Positions 60,279-64,000 of a DNA stretch of 64,000 nt are shown here, piece after piece. Under the pieces are notes generated by a model, which worked only from the letters and a program-made list of their open reading frames with translations, was not told the origin of the DNA and did not search any database. Position numbers and translations under genes: made by a program. The DNA is taken from contig JABBOH010000004.1 of assembly GCA_019351895.1 (NCBI GenBank), positions 96,387 to 160,386 of the forward strand, given 5' to 3'. The stretch's first letter is position 1, and every line of letters starts with the position of its first letter. This DNA is from Pseudomonadota bacterium (lineage in GTDB: Bacteria > Pseudomonadota > Alphaproteobacteria > Acetobacterales > Acetobacteraceae).

Positions 60279-63200
60279 GGCGTGGCCCCGAGCCTCAACT
60301 CCGCTTCCTGACGCCGGACGTGGAAGCGCGTCACGACGATGACGAAGAAAACCGGGACGAGGAAGATCGCGAGCAGCGTGGCGCTCGCCATGCCGCCGAC
60401 GACGACCGTGCCGATGGCATTTTCCGAGCCCGAACCGGCCCCGGTCGCGATGGCGAGGGGCAGCACGCCGAGGATGAAGGCAAGCGAGGTCATCAGGATC
60501 GGGCGAAGCCTGTCCTGTGCCGCGGCGCGCGCCGCCTCGGCGGCCGGCAGCCCCGCGTCGAAGCCGCGCTTCGCGAACTCCACGATCAGGATCGCGTTCT
60601 TGGCCGAGAGACCGATGGTGACCAGAAGGCCGACCTGGAAGTAGATGTCGTTGTCGAGGCCACGAAAGAACGTCGCCATCACGGCGCCGATGATGCCGAG
60701 CGGCACCACGAGCAGCACCGCGAGCGGCATCGCCCAGCTTTCATAAAGTGCCGCGAGGCACAGGAAGGTGACGATCACGGCGAGCCCGTAGGCGTAGATC
60801 GCCTGCGAACCCGACGCCCGCTCCTCGTAGGAAAGCCCGGTCCAGTTGTAACCGATGCCGGGCGGCAGCAGCCGCGCCAGCCGCTCCATCTCGGCCATAG
60901 CCTGACCGGTGCTGATCCCGGGCGCGGGCTGACCGAGAATTTCGATGGCCGGCACGCCGTCGTAGCGCTTGAGCTGCGGCGGACCCGAGGTCCAGACGCC
61001 GCGCGCGAAGGCCGCGAAGGGCACCATCTGGTTGCCGCTGTTGCGGACATACCAATGCGCGAGGTCGTCCGGCAGCATGCGCGACCGCGCATCGCCTTCC
61101 AGGAACACCCGCTTCACACGGCCCCGGTCGATGAAGTCGCCGATATAACCGGAGCCCCAGGCGATCGACATCGTGGCGTCGATATCGGCGAAGGAAAGCC
61201 CCAGCGCGCTCGCCTTCTCGCGGTCGATGACGATCCTGTATTGCGGCTCGTCGGCAAGCCCGTTGGCGCGCAGGCCCGCGAAGACGGCATCCTTCGCCGC
61301 CATCCGCAGCAGCTGATCCCGCGCCGCCTGCAGGGCGGCATGACCGAGACCGGCATTGTCCATCAGTTCGAAGTCGAAGCCCGTCGCGTTGCCGAGTTCC
61401 AGCACCGCGGGCGGCGCGAAGGCGAAGACGAGCGCGTCCCTGATCGTGCCGAAGTAAGCCTGCGCGCGCGCGGCGACCGCAAGCACGCCGTTGCGCGATC
61501 CGGGCCTCTCCGACCACGGTTTCAGGCGCACGAAGCAGAGACCGGCGTTCTGCCCGTTGCCTGCGAAGCTCAGCCCGCTGACGGTAAAGATGCCCTCCAC
61601 GTTCGCCTTCTCCTGCGTCCGGAAATAGGTCTTGATCCGGTCGAGCGTCGCCTGCGTGCGGATACCGGTGGCGCCCGGCGGCTCGCTGACCTGCACGAAG
61701 AGCACACCCTGATCCTCGTTCGGCAGGAAACTCAGCGGGATGCGGCCATAGAGACTTGCCATCGCCAGGGTGATGAACAGGAAGACGAGCAATGACAGGG
61801 CGCGGTGACGGAGCATCGTCTCCACCGCCGCGCCGTAGAAACCCTGACCACGATCGAAGCCACGGTTGAACAGGCCGAAGAGACCGCGCCTCGGCCCCCG
61901 TCCGCCGCCAGGCTTGAGCAGCGTGGCGCAGAGCGCGGGGGTGAAGACGAGCGCCAGGATCACCGACAGGATCATGGCCGAGACGATGGTGACGGAGAAC
62001 TGCCGGTAGATCACGCCCGTCGATCCGCCGAAGAAGGCGAGCGGCAGCAGCACCGCCGTGAGCACGAGCGCGATCCCGACGAGCGCTCCGCTGATCTCGT
62101 TCATCGACCGCAAGGCCGCCTCCTTCGGGGAGACGCCCTCCTCCGCCATCACCCGCTCGACATTCTCGACCACGACGATTGCGTCGTCGACAAGGAGGCC
62201 GATAGCCAGAACCATGCCGAACAAGGTGAGGCAGTTGAGCGAGTAGCCCGCGACCGCCAGCACGCCGCATGTCGCGAGCAGCACGACCGGCACGGCGAGC
62301 GTGGGGATCAGCGTCGCCCGCAGGTTCTGCAGGAACAGAAACATGATGAGGAAAACAAGAACGACCGCGATCAGTAGGGTCTTGACGACTTCCTCGACCG
62401 AGAGACGCACGAAGGGCGAGGTGTCATAGGGGTAGATCGCCTCGACGCCCGAGGGAAAGCTCGGTTCGAGGTTGCGGATGGTCGCCTTGACGGCGCTGAC
62501 GGTGTCAAGCGCATTGGCGCCGGCCGCGAGGTTGATGGCGATCGCGGACGCAGGCTGCCCGTTATACTCCGCCGTCGGCGAATACTGCTCGGCCGCGATC
62601 TCCACCCGCGCCACGTCGCGCAGCAACACCCGCGCGCCATTGGGCGACACCCTCAGCAGGATGTTGCCGAAATCCCGCGGCGTCTGCAGATAGGAGGGGC
62701 CGATGATGGTGGCGTTCAGCTCCTGACCTGGAGCCGAGGGCAATCCGCCCAGCTCGCCCGACGACAGCTGGACGTTCTGCGTCTGCACCGCCGCGCTCAC
62801 ATCCGTGGGCGTCAGGCCGAACTGGAGGAGCTTTGCGGGATCGAGCCAGATCCGCATGGCGTATTGCGAACCGAACAACTCGTAACCGCCGACGCCGCGC
62901 GTGCGGCTCACCGGATCCTCGACATCGGAGGCGATGAAGTCCGACAGGTCGAAGCTGTTCATGCGACCGTTGGTCGAAATGAAGCCCACGATCATCAGGA
63001 AGTTCTTGGTGGCCTTCGCGACCGTGACGCCTTCGAGCTGCACGGCCACCGGGAGGCGCGGCATGGCGAGCTGCAGCTTGTTCTGAACCTGCACCTGGGC
63101 GATGTCGGGGTCGGTGCCTTGCGCGAAGCTCAGCGTGATCTGGACGCTGCCGTCCTTGCCGCTCTGCGATGAGAAGTAGAGGAGGTGGTCGAGCCCGCTC

Positions 63201-63406
63201 AGCTGCTGTTCGATCACCTGCCCCACGGTGCTCTGCGCCGTCTCCGCCGAGGCGCCCGGATAGACGGCAGTCACCGAAATCGTCGGCGGCGCGATCGGCG
63301 GATATTGGGCGATCGGCAGCGAGAGGAGCGAAATCAGCCCGGCCAGCATCAGGATGATCGCGATCACCCACGCAAAGATCGGCCGTTCGATGAAGAAGCG
63401 CGACAT
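60275..63406 (-). CDS. RND multidrug efflux pump, HAE1 type (AcrB/MexB-like)
   Basis: The 1043-residue inner-membrane proton-driven pump starts [45 protein letters not shown] and has twelve expected helices with two large periplasmic loops. [40 protein letters not shown] porter sequence is present. The proton-relay aspartates are in [19 protein letters not shown]. It forms a tripartite complex with the adaptor and outer membrane factor encoded on either side. Its start codon lies in the downstream copy of a 52-bp duplication. Confidence 0.95.
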   Translation of the reverse strand: MSRFFIERPIFAWVIAIILMLAGLISLLSLPIAQYPPIAPPTISVTAVYPGASAETAQSTVGQVIEQQLSGLDHLLYFSSQSGKDGSVQITLSFAQGTDPDIAQVQVQNKLQLAMPRLPVAVQLEGVTVAKATKNFLMIVGFISTNGRMNSFDLSDFIASDVEDPVSRTRGVGGYELFGSQYAMRIWLDPAKLLQFGLTPTDVSAAVQTQNVQLSSGELGGLPSAPGQELNATIIGPSYLQTPRDFGNILLRVSPNGARVLLRDVARVEIAAEQYSPTAEYNGQPASAIAINLAAGANALDTVSAVKATIRNLEPSFPSGVEAIYPYDTSPFVRLSVEEVVKTLLIAVVLVFLIMFLFLQNLRATLIPTLAVPVVLLATCGVLAVAGYSLNCLTLFGMVLAIGLLVDDAIVVVENVERVMAEEGVSPKEAALRSMNEISGALVGIALVLTAVLLPLAFFGGSTGVIYRQFSVTIVSAMILSVILALVFTPALCATLLKPGGGRGPRRGLFGLFNRGFDRGQGFYGAAVETMLRHRALSLLVFLFITLAMASLYGRIPLSFLPNEDQGVLFVQVSEPPGATGIRTQATLDRIKTYFRTQEKANVEGIFTVSGLSFAGNGQNAGLCFVRLKPWSERPGSRNGVLAVAARAQAYFGTIRDALVFAFAPPAVLELGNATGFDFELMDNAGLGHAALQAARDQLLRMAAKDAVFAGLRANGLADEPQYRIVIDREKASALGLSFADIDATMSIAWGSGYIGDFIDRGRVKRVFLEGDARSRMLPDDLAHWYVRNSGNQMVPFAAFARGVWTSGPPQLKRYDGVPAIEILGQPAPGISTGQAMAEMERLARLLPPGIGYNWTGLSYEERASGSQAIYAYGLAVIVTFLCLAALYESWAMPLAVLLVVPLGIIGAVMATFFRGLDNDIYFQVGLLVTIGLSAKNAILIVEFAKRGFDAGLPAAEAARAAAQDRLRPILMTSLAFILGVLPLAIATGAGSGSENAIGTVVVGGMASATLLAIFLVPVFFVIVVTRFHVRRQEAELRLGATP

Positions 63407-63480
63407 CTGCGGCCCTCAGTTGCTGGCCGATTGGCCGTTCGATGAAGAAGCGCGACATCTGCGGCCCTCAGTTGCTGGCC
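63377..63480. repeat. 52-bp tandem duplication at the adaptor/pump junction
   Basis: Units 63377-63428 and 63429-63480 are identical except for one base (C at 63380, T at 63432). Each carries the sequence around the adaptor stop, the GAGGG ribosome-binding site, and the first codons MSRFFIERP of the pump. The upstream copy's ATG (63458) is out of frame with the pump. Confidence 0.95.
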
Positions 63481-64000
63481 GAGGCGATGTCGCCTCCATC
63501 CGCGGAGCCGGCGAGATGCGCGGGCGGCCGCGGCGCCGGCTCCTCGACCGGGACCACCGTCATGCCCGGCGCCACCTTCATGACGCCCGCCACGACCACC
63601 CTGTCCCCGGGCAAAATCCCGCTGGTGACAAGCCAATCGGCACCGATCGCGCGGCCCGCCGTCAGCACCCGGCTCTCGACGATGTTGCGTCCGTCGACGA
63701 CGAGCGCCGTCGGCCGTCCCTGCAGATCATGCGTGACGCCCCGCTCGGGGACGAGCAGACCATGCTCGCTCACCCCCTCGGCGAGGCGCGCGCGGACGAA
63801 CATGCCCGGCAGCAGAAGCGCGTCGGGATTGGGAAAGATCGCCCGCAGCGTCACCGAGCCCGTGGTCTGATCGACATTGGCCTCCGAGAACTGCAGCCGG
63901 CCGGGCTCGGCATAGGCCGTTCCATCATCAAGGATGAGCCGTACCTCCGCCTCGCCGGGCCCCGCGCGTTTCAGGAGGCCGGCGCGAAGCTCGCGCTTAA
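63468..64000 (-). CDS. RND efflux periplasmic adaptor (AcrA-like), C-terminal part
   Basis: The reading frame is open to the window edge, so the N-terminus lies beyond 64000. The visible 177 residues read AEPGRLQFSEANVDQTTGSVTLRAIFPNPDALLLPGMFVRARL, then VPERGVTHDLQGRPTALVVD, and SGILPGDRVVVAGVMKVAPGMTV. These are the beta-barrel and membrane-proximal domains of membrane fusion proteins such as AcrA/MexA. It is first in the efflux operon seen here; the lipidated N-terminus and hairpin domain are not visible. Confidence 0.92.
   Translation of the reverse strand, partial: KRELRAGLLKRAGPGEAEVRLILDDGTAYAEPGRLQFSEANVDQTTGSVTLRAIFPNPDALLLPGMFVRARLAEGVSEHGLLVPERGVTHDLQGRPTALVVDGRNIVESRVLTAGRAIGADWLVTSGILPGDRVVVAGVMKVAPGMTVVPVEEPAPRPPAHLAGSADGGDIASASN

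Noticed and set aside
62562..63458. 298-codon frame starting [13 protein letters not shown] in the pump gene
   Set aside because: It is the out-of-frame product of the 52-bp duplication, not an independent gene, though it may be translated.

Overview
The window is GC-rich, densely coded, ordinary chromosomal DNA from an alphaproteobacterium. The best guess is the Rhodospirillales/Acetobacterales side: a glyQ-glyS-ppdK run, a GluQ-RS gene, kdsB-pheA, a yejABEF transporter, a full S10-spc ribosomal cluster and an alphaproteobacterial-type HNH protein all fit. Family-level placement is inference. I found no rRNA or tRNA gene, CRISPR array, insertion sequence, phage gene or origin. Most very long open frames opposite the real genes are shadows caused by the high GC content.

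Layout. 1-10.8 kb: end of a methyltransferase, a SnoaL-like protein, glycyl-tRNA synthetase (glyQS) with pyruvate phosphate dikinase, a glycosyltransferase/TVP38 membrane protein pair, a DUF6766-like protein translationally coupled to gluQ, and a carboxylesterase. 11-16.8 kb: an HNH protein with an altered zinc knuckle, then a three-gene overlapping operon of two DUF1989 proteins and a urea-carboxylase-type biotin enzyme. That set is the signature of carboxylation-dependent urea or guanidine degradation. 16.8-27.7 kb: an HtrA protease, the Mrp/ApbC iron-sulfur carrier, a coiled-coil basic protein, a Fur/Zur regulator, ileS-lspA with a lipoprotein, a xylose-dehydrogenase-like SDR, an aldo/keto reductase and YjbQ. 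27.7-43.5 kb: cyclopropane fatty acid synthase, rpsF-rpsR-rplI with a clear terminator, the potassium transporter kup, hisN plus yejABEF, a membrane cytochrome c, kdsB-pheA, a MOSC protein and an acyltransferase. 43.6-55.6 kb (minus strand): rpsL-rpsG-tuf-S10-spc, ending at rplO. 55.8-64 kb: a GT61-like glycosyltransferase, an M20 amidohydrolase and an RND efflux operon (adaptor, pump, outer membrane factor).

Points of interest. The str-S10-spc cluster lacks fusA between rpsG and tuf, and lacks secY-adk-rpsM-rpsK-rpoA-rplQ after rplO. A four-segment set of mutually exclusive hairpins sits at the hisN stop codon, ahead of yejA. A 34-bp perfect palindrome separates the convergent yjbQ and cfa genes. 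A 52-bp tandem duplication at the adaptor/pump junction duplicates the pump's start region out of frame. Short GCTGA-core repeats recur as tandem arrays inside and between genes. I do not see a clearly new multi-gene system; these structural oddities are the best leads.
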